Below are positions 33,470 to 42,815 of a stretch of DNA of 64,000 bases, in pieces. The stretch covers positions 1-64,000 of the forward strand of contig DGXY01000001.1 in assembly GCA_002396885.1 (NCBI GenBank), in the 5' to 3' direction. Position 1 is the first letter of the stretch. Every line of letters starts with the position of its first letter. A model generated the notes under the pieces. The model did no database searches. It saw only the letters and a list, made by a program, of their open reading frames with translations, and had not been told where the DNA came from. This DNA is from Akkermansiaceae bacterium UBA5020 (lineage in GTDB: Bacteria > Verrucomicrobiota > Verrucomicrobiia > Verrucomicrobiales > DEV007). The position numbers and the translations under genes were made by a program.

Positions 33470-34948
33470 ATGAAACGTGTCGGCATCGTCGGGCTCCTGC
33501 AGGAGTCCAATACTTTTCTCACCGAGACGACGCGGCGGTCGCATTTCGAGATGGACCTCCTTCTGCGCGGCGAGGGGATCCGTGAAACCATGGCCGGGGC
33601 ACCTCACGAGGTCGGGGGCTTTTTCGCCGGGCTCGCCGAAGCGGCGGAGGAAGTCGAAGCGGTGCCGCTCTTCCTCGCGCGGGCCTTGCCCTACGGACGC
33701 ATCGATCAGGCGGACTTCGAGAGGCTCGTCGAGGAACTGCTCGAGGCCGTCGCCGCCGCCGGGCCTCTCGACGGGATCCTTGCGGCGCCGCACGGTGCGA
33801 CCGTCGCCTACGGTCACGATGATGCGGACGGCTGGTGGCTTGGGCGTCTGCGCGATCTCGTCGGCCCGGACGTTCCCATCATCGCCTCGCTCGATCCTCA
33901 CGCGAATCTTTCCCCCGCGATGGTTGCGGCGACGGATGCGATCGTGGCCTATCGCAGCAATCCCCATCTCGACCAGCGGGAGACAGGGCAACGCGCCGCC
34001 CTGCTCATGATCGAGACGCTCGCAGGACGGGTGCGTCCTACCCAGGCGGCGGCCTATCCGCCGATGGCGATCAACATCCGTTCGCAGAACACTTCCGAGT
34101 CTCCCATGAGGGAACTCTACGAGGCTCTTGGCGCTCTCGCGGACCGCCCGGGTGTGGTGAGTCATTCGGTGATCCTCGGGTTTCCCTACGCCGACGTTCC
34201 CGAGATGGGGTCGGCCGTGCTCGTCGTCACGGAGGGCGATGCCACTCTCGCCCGCGAGCTCGCCGAGGCGATGGGAGAGGAGATGTGGCAACAACGAAGG
34301 CGCTTCGAACCGGTCCAGACGAGCGTGGAGGATGCGATCGGGCTGGCCCTCGCGCGTCCTTCGCGTCCTGTCGTGCTGCTCGACATGGGCGACAATGTCG
34401 GAGGCGGTTCGCCCGGCGACAGCAACGCGATCGCGCGCGAGTGGCTGCGATCGGGCGATGGCACGAGCGCGTTCGTTTGTCTCCACGATCCTGTGGCGGT
34501 GGTGGCGGCAGAGGAGGCCGGAGCCGGTCGCACGATCGAAGGGGCGATCGGAGACCCCGCCGCCCCGCTCTCTGGACCGTGGCGGGTGCGCTCCCTGCAC
34601 GAAGGCGTTTTTCACGAGTCGCAGGCGCGGCACGGGGGCTTTTCGGTCTTTGATCAAGGTCGCACCGCCGTTCTCGAGACTCCCGGTGGCTCGCTCGTGG
34701 CGATGGTCACGACGCGCCGCATGGCGCCCTTCAGTCTCGCGCAAATGACCGCGTTTGGTCTCGATCCGGCGGTCTTCACCGCGATCATCGCGAAGGGTGT
34801 CATCGCTCCGATGGCGGCCTATGCGCCGGTAGCGACGGGGGGATTCGTGCACGTCGATTCTCCTGGAGTGACGCGGGCGGACATGACGAAGCTGGTCCAC
34901 GAAAAAAGGCGGAAGCCTCTCTTTCCCTTCGAGTTCGAGCCGCAGTGA
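33470..34948 (+). CDS. M81 family metallopeptidase, MlrC (microcystinase C)-like
   Basis: 492 residues, the usual MlrC length. Landmarks: GIVGLLQESNTF at the N-terminus, DGILAAPHGATVAYGHDDADGWWL, IASLDPHANLSP and YRSNPHLDQRETG (zinc-binding His/Asp motifs) and VLLDMGDNVGGGSPGDSNAI. The first half is DUF1485, the second the MlrC C-terminal domain. Known members cleave linearised microcystin products; most relatives act on unknown peptides. No signal peptide, so cytoplasmic. Likely cotranscribed with the lactonase-type gene (27-base gap). Confidence 0.88.
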   Translation: MKRVGIVGLLQESNTFLTETTRRSHFEMDLLLRGEGIRETMAGAPHEVGGFFAGLAEAAEEVEAVPLFLARALPYGRIDQADFERLVEELLEAVAAAGPLDGILAAPHGATVAYGHDDADGWWLGRLRDLVGPDVPIIASLDPHANLSPAMVAATDAIVAYRSNPHLDQRETGQRAALLMIETLAGRVRPTQAAAYPPMAINIRSQNTSESPMRELYEALGALADRPGVVSHSVILGFPYADVPEMGSAVLVVTEGDATLARELAEAMGEEMWQQRRRFEPVQTSVEDAIGLALARPSRPVVLLDMGDNVGGGSPGDSNAIAREWLRSGDGTSAFVCLHDPVAVVAAEEAGAGRTIEGAIGDPAAPLSGPWRVRSLHEGVFHESQARHGGFSVFDQGRTAVLETPGGSLVAMVTTRRMAPFSLAQMTAFGLDPAVFTAIIAKGVIAPMAAYAPVATGGFVHVDSPGVTRADMTKLVHEKRRKPLFPFEFEPQ

Positions 34949-35006
34949 GATCCCCCGACTCGCGCGCTTGACCTTTTCCCCCGGGAGGGCCTAATCTCGC
35001 GGTCAC

Positions 35007-35663
35007 ATGAAAACATTCCCTCTTTTCGCCGCTGCGACCCTGGCTCTGGTTTCGATTGCCGGAGCCTCCGAATATGTTTCCCTCTTCGATGGCAAGACTT
35101 TCGCCGGCTGGGTCGGAGCCGACGGGGCCAAACCGGGAGCGGGCTGGAGCATCGCCGACGGCGAGCTGCGTCTCGACGGCAAGGGCGGCAATCTTTTTTC
35201 GGAAAAGGAGTATTCGGGCTTCGACCTCGAGTGGGAATGGAAACTCGCCGAGGGAGGAAACAACGGCCTCAAGTATTGGGTTACCAAGGTCGGCGGCAAG
35301 GAGTGGCTCGGGATCGAGTATCAGATGCTCGATGACTTGAAGCATCCCGATTCGAAGAACGGCGCGAAGCGTCTTACCGCGTCCTTTTACGACATCCAGG
35401 CCCCGACCGCGAAAACGAAGGTCAAACCCTCGGGCGAGTGGAATCACAGCCGCATCGTGTCGCAAGGGGGCAAGCTCCAGCATTGGCTGAACGGTGAACT
35501 CGTCGGCGAGGGCGACACGAACTCGCCCGAGTGGAAGGCGAATCTCGCGGCCAGCAAATTCAAGAGCAAAGAGGGATTCGCGCCCGGTAAAGGACGCATC
35601 ATGATCACGGATCACTCCGACAAAACCTCCTACCGGAATATCCGGATCAAAGAGTTGAAGTGA
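35007..35663 (+). CDS. Exported DUF1080 (3-keto-disaccharide hydrolase-like) protein
   Basis: 218 residues with a signal peptide (MKTFPLFAAATLALVSIAGAS). One concanavalin-like DUF1080 domain fills the rest: YVSLFDGKTFAGWVG, WSIADGELRLDGKGGNLFSE, FDLEWEWKLAEGGNNGLKYW, GIEYQMLDD, GEWNHSRIVSQGGKLQHWLNG and a C-terminal SYRNIRIKEL. Structures and recent work link the family to hydrolysis of 3-keto-glycosides. It could act with the oxidoreductases elsewhere in the window. Isolated from neighbours: MlrC ends 58 bases upstream and the next gene converges. Confidence 0.9.
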   Translation: MKTFPLFAAATLALVSIAGASEYVSLFDGKTFAGWVGADGAKPGAGWSIADGELRLDGKGGNLFSEKEYSGFDLEWEWKLAEGGNNGLKYWVTKVGGKEWLGIEYQMLDDLKHPDSKNGAKRLTASFYDIQAPTAKTKVKPSGEWNHSRIVSQGGKLQHWLNGELVGEGDTNSPEWKANLAASKFKSKEGFAPGKGRIMITDHSDKTSYRNIRIKELK

Positions 35664-35674
35664 GGGGATCCTCC

Positions 35675-36595
35675 TCAGCGGGTCCGCAAGCCGGGCTCGG
35701 CATATCGCTCGACCGGAGCGGTCTCGACGCTGAACCCTTTCGCGGAGAGGACGAGTTGGTCGCCTGGCGAAAAATGGGCGAGTTCGCCCCGCTCGGTTGC
35801 AACGCGGCTCACGCCGGTGAGCACGAGGGTGGCGGTAACGGGATCGAATCTGAGGGACTCGGCCTCGGCGATACAGTCTATGCCGGGCTGGACGACACGC
35901 ACTTGGCGGGCCTGGAGCGGAGCCCCGGCATCTCGGGACGCGTCGCCGGCCACCGGTATGCGAACGGATGACGCCTCGATGCGGAAGAGGGCGTGCTCGA
36001 CGATCACGTCGCCTTCGTAGGTGACCGCTTCCGAAGTGGTCTGGCCACGGTCGGCGGTGATGCGAAGGGATTCATCCCGGACGGTGCGCCGAGGAAGGCT
36101 GGCGAAGGTCGGGCCGAATTCGGTGACGAGTTCGAGATTGGCCGGATCGAGGTTCGCGATCGCGCCCGGAACCGATGGGCTCGGAGAGACCAATTCGACT
36201 GGTCCGGCATGGGGTGCCGCGGCGACGCGGGGAAGGGGATTCTCGACCCGGTCCGCAGGCTGGCCTGGCGTCTCGGCGATCCGCACGAGAAATCGCAATT
36301 CATCCGACCGCCGCGAGGGGGCATCGACGGAGAAATTCGAGAGAGAGACAAGGGTGAGGGCGGCGAGCGCCGCAACCGCAACGGCCGCGATGACAAGGCT
36401 GCGGCGATCGCGAGGAGCCTTTGAAACAGCGGTCAAGCGGGAGGGGCGATGAACGGTCTCGGTGAGAATCCGCAGGATCAATTCCTCGTCGGCACCGGCG
36501 GTGCCGAGCCGGGCGTGTTCGGAAAGGGCGGCATCGATCCAGCGCTCGTCGGCGGATGCCGGGGTGCAATCGGTGGAAGGGAGGTCAGAGCTCAT
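35675..36595 (-). CDS. Anti-sigma-factor-like protein with LptA/OstA-like periplasmic tail
   Basis: 306 residues. The ATG (36593-36595) overlaps the stop of the ECF sigma gene as ATGA, so the pair is translationally coupled. Residues 1-65 are cytoplasmic and acidic/helical (DERWIDAALSEHARLG...EELILRIL), as in anti-sigma factors; one membrane helix follows (66-86, SLVIAAVAVAALAALTLVSL). The periplasmic part has a Pro/Val-rich linker and then, from about residue 190, repeated short strands (ITADRGQTTSEAVTYEGDVI, RIEASSVRIPV, CIAEAESLRFDPVTATLVLTGV) with the 'a..a......g.v' cadence of LptA/OstA domains. This domain assignment is inferred from pattern, not search. Confidence 0.65.
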   Translation of the reverse strand: MSSDLPSTDCTPASADERWIDAALSEHARLGTAGADEELILRILTETVHRPSRLTAVSKAPRDRRSLVIAAVAVAALAALTLVSLSNFSVDAPSRRSDELRFLVRIAETPGQPADRVENPLPRVAAAPHAGPVELVSPSPSVPGAIANLDPANLELVTEFGPTFASLPRRTVRDESLRITADRGQTTSEAVTYEGDVIVEHALFRIEASSVRIPVAGDASRDAGAPLQARQVRVVQPGIDCIAEAESLRFDPVTATLVLTGVSRVATERGELAHFSPGDQLVLSAKGFSVETAPVERYAEPGLRTR

Positions 36596-37197
36596 GCGTC
36601 TTCGGGGAGGGGAGGGGGGCCTTGTTTGGTTTCGAGGCACTGTTTTAGGAGGGTGCGGGCCCGCTGGAGCCGTTTCCGCACCGCCGCTGGCGCGACATCG
36701 AGGCGGGTCGCGACCTCGTCGCCGGTGCGGCCTTCGTAATAGTAGGCGTTGATGGTCTCGCGGAGCGAATCGGGAAGGCGGGCGAGGCAGTTTTCGAGGG
36801 CGTCGAAGAGCGGTGTCTCATTCCTCGCCCGGCTTGATTGCCAGGCGGCGATGTCGGCATCCATCCGGGCCAGCTCGTGATCGCCGAGGTCGTAGCGACG
36901 GTTCTTTCGCAGCCATTCGCGCCATTTGTTTCGCACGATACCGCGCATCCAAGTCGCGAAGTCGCGGGTCACGTCGAAGACGTCGCGTTTCTCATACGCG
37001 ACGATGAAGGCCTCCTGGACGATGTCGCGGGCGGTCGCGGTGTCCCGGGTCAGGGCCGTGGCGTAGACCAGCAACTCGCGATGATGGGCACGGACGAGGT
37101 CGGAGAAGTCCCCGGCAAGAGGCTCGCCCTCGGTCTTTCCCGATTCTTCGGGAGCTGGACTCACTAAACGCATCGTTGCCTGAATTGGCGCTTCCAC
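36592..37197 (-). CDS. ECF RNA polymerase sigma factor
   Basis: 201 residues. Region 2 spans about residues 33-100 (DLVRAHHRELLVYATALT, ARDIVQEAFIVAYEKRD, FATWMRGIVRNKWREWLRKN) and region 4 about 128-185 (LPDSLRETINAYYYEGRTGDEVATRLDVAPAAVRKRLQRAR). The type resembles the PVC 'Rhodopirellula/Verrucomicrobium' sigma group. It directs polymerase to an unknown set of promoters and is presumably held by the coupled membrane protein encoded next. Start could be the Met at residue 9 (MRLVSPAPE). Confidence 0.9.
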   Translation of the reverse strand: MEAPIQATMRLVSPAPEESGKTEGEPLAGDFSDLVRAHHRELLVYATALTRDTATARDIVQEAFIVAYEKRDVFDVTRDFATWMRGIVRNKWREWLRKNRRYDLGDHELARMDADIAAWQSSRARNETPLFDALENCLARLPDSLRETINAYYYEGRTGDEVATRLDVAPAAVRKRLQRARTLLKQCLETKQGPPPLPEDA

Positions 37198-37426
37198 TCA
37201 CGAATTGTGACATCTTTCCGCCCTCTGTGCGAGAGGATGTCAGGTGAAATAAGCAATTTTAATGGAAGTGCGGCATAAATGAGCGAACTCAACCCTTTGG
37301 TGCCGCAATTTAACCGTAAGGATAAGGCGGGCTAATTTACGCGATTAATACGCAAAATCCTTTTGCACCCGCTTGTGGGTTCCTTATTTTAGCGCCCGTC
37401 TTTTTTGTCGGATCGAAAACCCTTTC
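37198..37426. promoter_or_regulatory. Divergent AT-richer intergenic region
   Basis: 229 bases between the sigma factor gene (minus) and an exported PQQ-like gene (plus), AT-richer than the surroundings around 37230-37400. It must hold promoters for both, and autoregulation by the ECF factor is possible, but I could not identify a specific promoter motif. Confidence 0.4.
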
Positions 37427-39715
37427 ATGAAACGTATCTCCCGCCTTTGTGTCGCGCTCCTTGCCTTTACCCAAGCTCTCTCCGCGCAAGAGGGCGATGT
37501 CAATCAGGGTAACTGGTTCAACTGGCGGGGGCCTCTCCAGAACGGAGTCAGCCTTGAGAGCTACGAGGGATACGAATTCAACGAGACGCCCATCTGGACC
37601 GATGCGATCGCCGGACGCGGGACGCCGGTGATTTTCAAAGGTCGTATTTATTCGTGGGGCTACCGCGGCACGGGTGCCGAGGTGATGGAAGTTCTTCAAG
37701 CCCGTGACGAAAAGACCGGCAAGGTTCTTTGGGAAGTGGAGACGCAGGACTTCATGTCCGACACCGCCTACAGCCGCTACACGCTCGGTTCGCCGACGGT
37801 CGACCCCGCGACGGGCAATATTTTCCTCATGAATACCTACGGGGAAGTCTACTGCTTCGACCCCGATGGCAAGACCGTCTGGTATCATTCACTCGTCGAG
37901 CGTTTCGGCCGCCTCACTTTCCCGAACGGCCGTGCTGGTGCCGTGGTGATCGACGGAGACATCGCGATCGTTCGCGGGGTGACGAGCTACTGGGGGGCCG
38001 ATGGTCCGGCCCGCGACCGCTTCTTTGGAGTGGACAAGAACACGGGTGAGTTGCTCTGGTCTTCCACTCCCGGGGTGGGCCCGCCCTACCTCAAAGACAG
38101 CTCCTTCAGCACGCCTTTCCTCGCGACGGTCGATGGACGCCGCGTTTTCTACGCCGGCACCGGCTGCGGCAACATCGTCTGTGTGAACGTGGGCGACGGC
38201 ACCCCGCTGTGGCGCTTCCAGGTTTCGAAAGGCGGCGTGAACGCTTCCCCCGTGGTCTATCAGGACAAGGTGATCGGCATCCACGGAGCCGAGAACATGG
38301 ACACGACCGAGACGGGCCGACTCTACGCGATCCGTTTCCCCACCGAACTCGACGGCAAAATCGGCGAAGTCGAGGAAGGTCAGGGCGGTGCTCCGAAACT
38401 GGCGGCCAACGCGGAAGCCTGGCGCTACACCTTCGAACAATTCAACTGTTCTCCCCTCGTCCATGACGGCAAGGTCTATCAAATGGACAAGACCGGCCTG
38501 ATGGTCTGCGTCGATGCGAACGACGGCAAGGTCCTCTGGGAACTCAAGCTGGCGAACGAACAGCTCTTCGCTTCGCCCGTTTATGCCGATGGCAAACTCT
38601 ATGTGACGACTTCCCCCGGTGAGCTGGAAGTCATCGACGTGACCGGTGCCGAGCCCAAGGTGCTCCACAAGGTGAAGCTGGAAGGCAACTGCTACGGCTC
38701 GGCCATGATCTGCAACGGTCGGGTTTATGTCCACACCTCGGAGAAGCTTTATGTCTTCGAGATCAAGAACACCGGGATCAAGTGGGCCAAGGCCCCTGAA
38801 GAGTCCCGTCCCACCCCCGGCGCCCCCGCGAAGTTGCTGCCCGTGCCCTCGGACATCCTCATCTTCCCCGGCGTTTCCCAGTCGATCAAACTCCGCACCC
38901 TCGATGCCGCCGGCAACCACGTCGGCACGGTCGACAAGGCCGAGTGGGCCACCTTCATCCCCCCGACCGCACGCGTGAAGTCGACGATGGACGCGACCTT
39001 CGAAGGAAACACGATTTCTGCCGCTGAGGGCGCGAAGGAGTCGGCCGGTGCCTGGAAAGCCACGGCGGATGGCTTGAGCGGGATCCTCCGTGGACGGGTG
39101 GCGAAGACGCTGCCCTACACCCAGAACTTCGATGCATTTGAGTTGCCCGAAGAGCATCCGCTCGACAAGGTGAAGTTCGGCCATCCTCCGCTGCCCTGGA
39201 TTGGGGCGCGCCTCAAGTGGGATATCCGCGAGAAGGACGGCAACAAGGTCCTTGCCAAGACGCTCGACTCGGTGCTCTTCCAGCGTGGTCTCACCTTCGT
39301 TGGTGATCCGAACTTGAAGAACTACACGGTGCAGGCCGATGTGATGACCGACGGCAACCGCCGTATCAAGTCGGTCGTGGGCCTCATCAACCAGCGCTAC
39401 ATCATCGCTCTCGTCGGTAACTCGAACGTGCTCGAGGTCAGCTCGAATCACGAGCATTTCAACAAGAACGCGCCCTTCCCGATCTCGGCGAACCAGTGGT
39501 ACACGCTGAAGACCCGCGTCGATGTTGCGGCGGACGGATCCGGCGTGGTCCGTGCGAAGGCCTGGAAGAAGGGCGAGCCCGAGCCCGAGGCTTGGACTCT
39601 CGAGGCCGAGCACAAGCACGCTTACCCGATGGGTGCTCCCGGTGTTTACGGCTTCTCCCCCCAGGCACAAAAAAGCGTTTTCATCGATAACCTCACCGTG
39701 ACGCCGAACGAATAA
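37427..39715 (+). CDS. Exported PQQ-binding-like beta-propeller protein
   Basis: 762 residues from the ATG at 37427, which opens a signal peptide (MKRISRLCVALLAFTQALSAQ). The first 470 residues form an eight-bladed PQQ-like propeller (repeats such as DEKTGKVLWEVETQ, DGTPLWRFQVSKGGVNASPV, DANDGKVLWELKL). Residues about 500-600 look like an Ig-like segment (LIFPGVSQSIKLRTLDAAGN), and the C-terminal 150 residues form a concanavalin-like domain ending in FIDNLTVTPNE. No dehydrogenase active-site motifs were recognised, so binding or scaffolding is as likely as catalysis. Followed 51 bases later by a second propeller gene. Confidence 0.85.
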   Translation: MKRISRLCVALLAFTQALSAQEGDVNQGNWFNWRGPLQNGVSLESYEGYEFNETPIWTDAIAGRGTPVIFKGRIYSWGYRGTGAEVMEVLQARDEKTGKVLWEVETQDFMSDTAYSRYTLGSPTVDPATGNIFLMNTYGEVYCFDPDGKTVWYHSLVERFGRLTFPNGRAGAVVIDGDIAIVRGVTSYWGADGPARDRFFGVDKNTGELLWSSTPGVGPPYLKDSSFSTPFLATVDGRRVFYAGTGCGNIVCVNVGDGTPLWRFQVSKGGVNASPVVYQDKVIGIHGAENMDTTETGRLYAIRFPTELDGKIGEVEEGQGGAPKLAANAEAWRYTFEQFNCSPLVHDGKVYQMDKTGLMVCVDANDGKVLWELKLANEQLFASPVYADGKLYVTTSPGELEVIDVTGAEPKVLHKVKLEGNCYGSAMICNGRVYVHTSEKLYVFEIKNTGIKWAKAPEESRPTPGAPAKLLPVPSDILIFPGVSQSIKLRTLDAAGNHVGTVDKAEWATFIPPTARVKSTMDATFEGNTISAAEGAKESAGAWKATADGLSGILRGRVAKTLPYTQNFDAFELPEEHPLDKVKFGHPPLPWIGARLKWDIREKDGNKVLAKTLDSVLFQRGLTFVGDPNLKNYTVQADVMTDGNRRIKSVVGLINQRYIIALVGNSNVLEVSSNHEHFNKNAPFPISANQWYTLKTRVDVAADGSGVVRAKAWKKGEPEPEAWTLEAEHKHAYPMGAPGVYGFSPQAQKSVFIDNLTVTPNE

Positions 39716-39766
39716 TCTTTTGAGACAAGGACTCCGCCAAACGAAACCCTGCATCCGATCCCATTC

Positions 39767-41482
39767 ATGAAATCCATCGACAAGTTCATCGCCCTCACGG
39801 CGGCCGGAGCCCTCCTCGCGGTGTCGTGCGAACGCTCTTCCGAGCCCGCTCCCGAGACTCCTGCCACGCCTGCTGCGGAGCCCGCCCCCGCGGCCCCAGC
39901 TCCGGCAGCTCCCGCCAAGGAAGGCGCGTCCGTCTCTCCGCAATCCGCCAAGGTCGAAGCCAAAGCCTTCGCCGCCGAAGACGATCCGAGCGGGGGCGAA
40001 TGGCTCCAGTGGGGGCGGAACGGCTCCAAGAACATGACCTCTCCCGCCAAGGACATCTCGATCGACATCACTTCCGGTGAAGTCGACGACAAGGGCGAGA
40101 TCATCGGTGCAAAGGGCGCGAAGTGGGTCGCCAAGCTCGGCTCACAGGCCTACGGAACCCCGACGATCTACCAAGGTCAGGTCTTTGTGGGAACGAACAA
40201 CGAAGAGCCCCGCATCGAGGCGGTGAAGGGCGACTACGGGATCGTCATGGCCCTCGATGAGAAGACCGGCGGACTCAACTGGCAGTTCAGCGTGCCCAAG
40301 CTCGAGGCCGGCAAGGTGTCCGACTGGGAATACCTCGGGATTTGTTCCTCCATTCTCCTCGATGGCAAATTCGGCTATGTCGTGACCAACCGTGGCGAGA
40401 TCATCTGTCTCGATACCTACGGGATGAGCGACGGCAACGACGGCCCCTTCCAGGAGGAGAAGAAATACTGGGTTGGCGGGCTCGAGAAACTCGAGAGCTC
40501 CGAGCCGGTTGAAAAGGGTGAAAAAGGTGCCGACGTCGTCTGGGGTTATGACATCCGCTCCGAGCTCGGCGTCTTCCCCCACAACATCACCTCGAGCTCC
40601 GTCGTGCTCGCCGGAGACAAGATCTTCGCCTCCACCTCGAACGGGGTGGATTGGTCGCACATCAACATTCCGGCACCCACCGCTCCCTGTCTCATCGCCC
40701 TCGACAAGGAGACCGGGAAACTCGTCGGGGAAGAAGCCAGCGGCATCGGTGAGCGCATCATGCACTGCAATTGGTCCTCCCCCGGCTATGCCGAGATCAA
40801 CGGCGTGCCCACCGTCATCTTCGGTGCCGGCGACGGCTACACCTACGGCTTCCATGCGAACGAGTTCGACGTCGAGAAAGACGGTGACGAGGAGTTCAAC
40901 TTGATGAAGGAGCTCTGGAAGGTCAACTGCTGTCCCAACGACTACCGGACCGATGACAAGGGCGAGCCTATCAAATACGCGACCTATCCCGGCCCGTCCG
41001 AGATCATCTCCTCCCCCGTGGTTCACAACAACAAGGTCTATTCGGTGATCGGTCAGGATCCCGAGCACGGCGAGGGTGTGGGTGCGATCACCTGCATCGA
41101 TCCTTCCAAAGGCAACGGAGACGACGCCATCGTCTGGCAGTTCAAGGAACTGGGACGCTCCATCTCCACGCCCTCGATCGCCGACGGCCTCGTCTACATC
41201 GCCGACTACTCGGGCCGCCTCTTCTGTCTCGACGCCGAGACCGGTGAGAAGTATTGGGAGCACGACACTCTTTCCCACATCTGGAGCTCGACTCTCGTCG
41301 TCGATGGCAAGGTCTTCCTCGGCAACGAAGACGGCGAGCTTGTCGTCCTCAAGGCGGGCAAGGAATACGAGGAGATCTCCACGATCAGTTATCCCGCCCC
41401 CATCTACTCGACCTGCGTCGTCGCCAACGGCACCCTCTACGTGATGACGCAGACGCACCTCTACGCTTACGGGAAACCTTGA
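39767..41482 (+). CDS. PQQ-binding-like propeller lipoprotein
   Basis: 571 residues. The N-terminus is a lipoprotein signal (ALTAAGALLAVSC, Cys at residue 24), followed by a Pro/Ala/Glu linker and then a PQQ-like propeller from about residue 80 (EWLQWGRNGSKNMTSP opening, with KTGGLNWQFSVPKLE, KETGKLVGEEASGIGE, AETGEKYWEHDTLSH as blades). Paired with the preceding gene in one probable operon; both may act at the outer membrane in a redox or sugar-oxidation process. Direct enzymatic function not supported by visible residues. Confidence 0.85.
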   Translation: MKSIDKFIALTAAGALLAVSCERSSEPAPETPATPAAEPAPAAPAPAAPAKEGASVSPQSAKVEAKAFAAEDDPSGGEWLQWGRNGSKNMTSPAKDISIDITSGEVDDKGEIIGAKGAKWVAKLGSQAYGTPTIYQGQVFVGTNNEEPRIEAVKGDYGIVMALDEKTGGLNWQFSVPKLEAGKVSDWEYLGICSSILLDGKFGYVVTNRGEIICLDTYGMSDGNDGPFQEEKKYWVGGLEKLESSEPVEKGEKGADVVWGYDIRSELGVFPHNITSSSVVLAGDKIFASTSNGVDWSHINIPAPTAPCLIALDKETGKLVGEEASGIGERIMHCNWSSPGYAEINGVPTVIFGAGDGYTYGFHANEFDVEKDGDEEFNLMKELWKVNCCPNDYRTDDKGEPIKYATYPGPSEIISSPVVHNNKVYSVIGQDPEHGEGVGAITCIDPSKGNGDDAIVWQFKELGRSISTPSIADGLVYIADYSGRLFCLDAETGEKYWEHDTLSHIWSSTLVVDGKVFLGNEDGELVVLKAGKEYEEISTISYPAPIYSTCVVANGTLYVMTQTHLYAYGKP

Positions 41483-41625
41483 TTCAACGAGATTCGTAAG
41501 CACGAAGGGTCGGAATCGGTGAATCAGCCCTCTTGATTCCCGGGACCGACCCTCTTCTTTCCCCCGAAACGTTTTTTCTCTCTTCAGACCCACCACAGCC
41601 AAGCGCTGGAAAGCCTTCTACCAAA

Positions 41626-42690
41626 ATGACCGCCGACGAAGCCAAAGCACAACTCGACGAACGTGTCCGCGAAATGATGTCGTGGCACTTCAGTGATGAA
41701 ACCGGATGCCCTTTCTGGCTCGACTGGAAAAAGGGTGCCGGCTGGGATCCCCGTGAAGAGGTGAAGACCTACGAGGACATCGTGAAGTTTCCCCATTTCC
41801 AAGATGAATGGCTCCGTGACGAGAAGAACGAGCGTTTTGTGCCGAACGCCTATAAGGGTCGTCCTTTCAATGTCTTCGAAACCGGCGGCACCACTGGCCT
41901 GCCGAAGCAGCGGGTTGGGTGGGACGACTACAAGCACGACTACGAGCAGTTTTCCCACGGACTCAGTGACGAGTTTTTCCCCAAGGGTGGCAACTGGATC
42001 ATGGTGGGGCCGACCGGCCCGCGTCGTCTCCGCCTTGCCGTCGAGCACCTCGCGAATTTCCGCGGGGGCAGCTGTTACCACGTCGATTGCGATCCCCGCT
42101 GGGTCAAAAAAGTGATCGCCCGCAAGGCTTACGAAGAGGCCGAGCGCTACCAGGCCCACGTCATGGAGCAGGCCGTGGAGATCATCAAGCACCGCGACAT
42201 CAAGTGCATCTTCACGACCCCTCGACTTCTCGCTTCGATCGGCGAACGCATCTCCATCTCGAGTCATGGCATCAAGGGCTGTTTCTGCGGCGGCACCTCG
42301 ATGACACCCGAATACGTGCGGTTCCTCCAGGAAGAAGTGCTCGAAGACAAGGCCCAGTTCGTGCCGACCTACGGCAACACCCTCATGGGTCTCGCCGTTT
42401 CCGTTCCGGAAGAGCTCAAGGCGAACAACTATTCGGTGACCTACTACGCGCCGCAGCCTCGCGCTGTCCTCCGCATCGTCGATGCGGAAAAGACCGAGAT
42501 CACGAAGGGCTACGGTGAATACGGACGCGTCGAACTGACCACGCTCACTCACGAGTTCTTCATGCCGCGCTTCCTCGAGCGCGACGAGGCGATCCGCCGC
42601 GAACCCCATGCGAAGTATCCCTGGGACGGGGTAGGGGACGTGCGTCCGTTTGGAGCACTGACCGGCAAGGTGATCGAGGGTGTTTATTGA
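41626..42690 (+). CDS. Acyl-activating enzyme of the PaaK/LuxE (AMP-binding) type
   Basis: 354 residues from the ATG at 41626; a longer frame to 41533 lacks similarity. The ATP/AMP loop is FETGGTTGLPKQRV, followed by GPTGPRRLRLAVEHLA, TTPRLLASIGERI, FCGGTSMTPEYVRF and VPTYGNTLMGLAV, the pattern of adenylate-forming phenylacetate-CoA ligases and LuxE acyl-protein synthetases. It would adenylate a carboxylic acid. Shorter than PaaK (about 440), closer to LuxE (about 370). It heads a three-gene run with an aldehyde dehydrogenase and an iron alcohol dehydrogenase. Confidence 0.8.
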   Translation: MTADEAKAQLDERVREMMSWHFSDETGCPFWLDWKKGAGWDPREEVKTYEDIVKFPHFQDEWLRDEKNERFVPNAYKGRPFNVFETGGTTGLPKQRVGWDDYKHDYEQFSHGLSDEFFPKGGNWIMVGPTGPRRLRLAVEHLANFRGGSCYHVDCDPRWVKKVIARKAYEEAERYQAHVMEQAVEIIKHRDIKCIFTTPRLLASIGERISISSHGIKGCFCGGTSMTPEYVRFLQEEVLEDKAQFVPTYGNTLMGLAVSVPEELKANNYSVTYYAPQPRAVLRIVDAEKTEITKGYGEYGRVELTTLTHEFFMPRFLERDEAIRREPHAKYPWDGVGDVRPFGALTGKVIEGVY

Positions 42691-42815
42691 TCCGAACCTC
42701 TTACTCTTACTTCGACCTCTTACCCTTACTCTTACTCAAACTCGACGCACCTGAACGCTCCTCCTCCCTATCGAGTAGGAGTATGAGGTAGGAGTAGGAG
42801 TATGAAAATACACCC
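42691..42815. repeat. Low-complexity repeat between acyl-activating and aldehyde dehydrogenase genes
   Basis: Contains CTCTTAC/TTCTTACT-type words (CCTCTTACTCTTACTTCGAC, CTCTTACCCTTACTCTTACT) near 42698-42740 and the reverse-complementary words AGTAGGAGTATGAGGTAGGA from 42774, so the two parts can pair as a long imperfect hairpin. A five-codon frame (MKIHP, 42802-42819) ends with its TGA overlapping the ATG of the next gene. Confidence 0.6.

Noticed and set aside
32189..34900. 903-codon minus-strand frame over the lactonase and MlrC genes
   Set aside because: Arg/Asp/Gly-biased shadow frame without domain; both plus-strand genes show strong family motifs.
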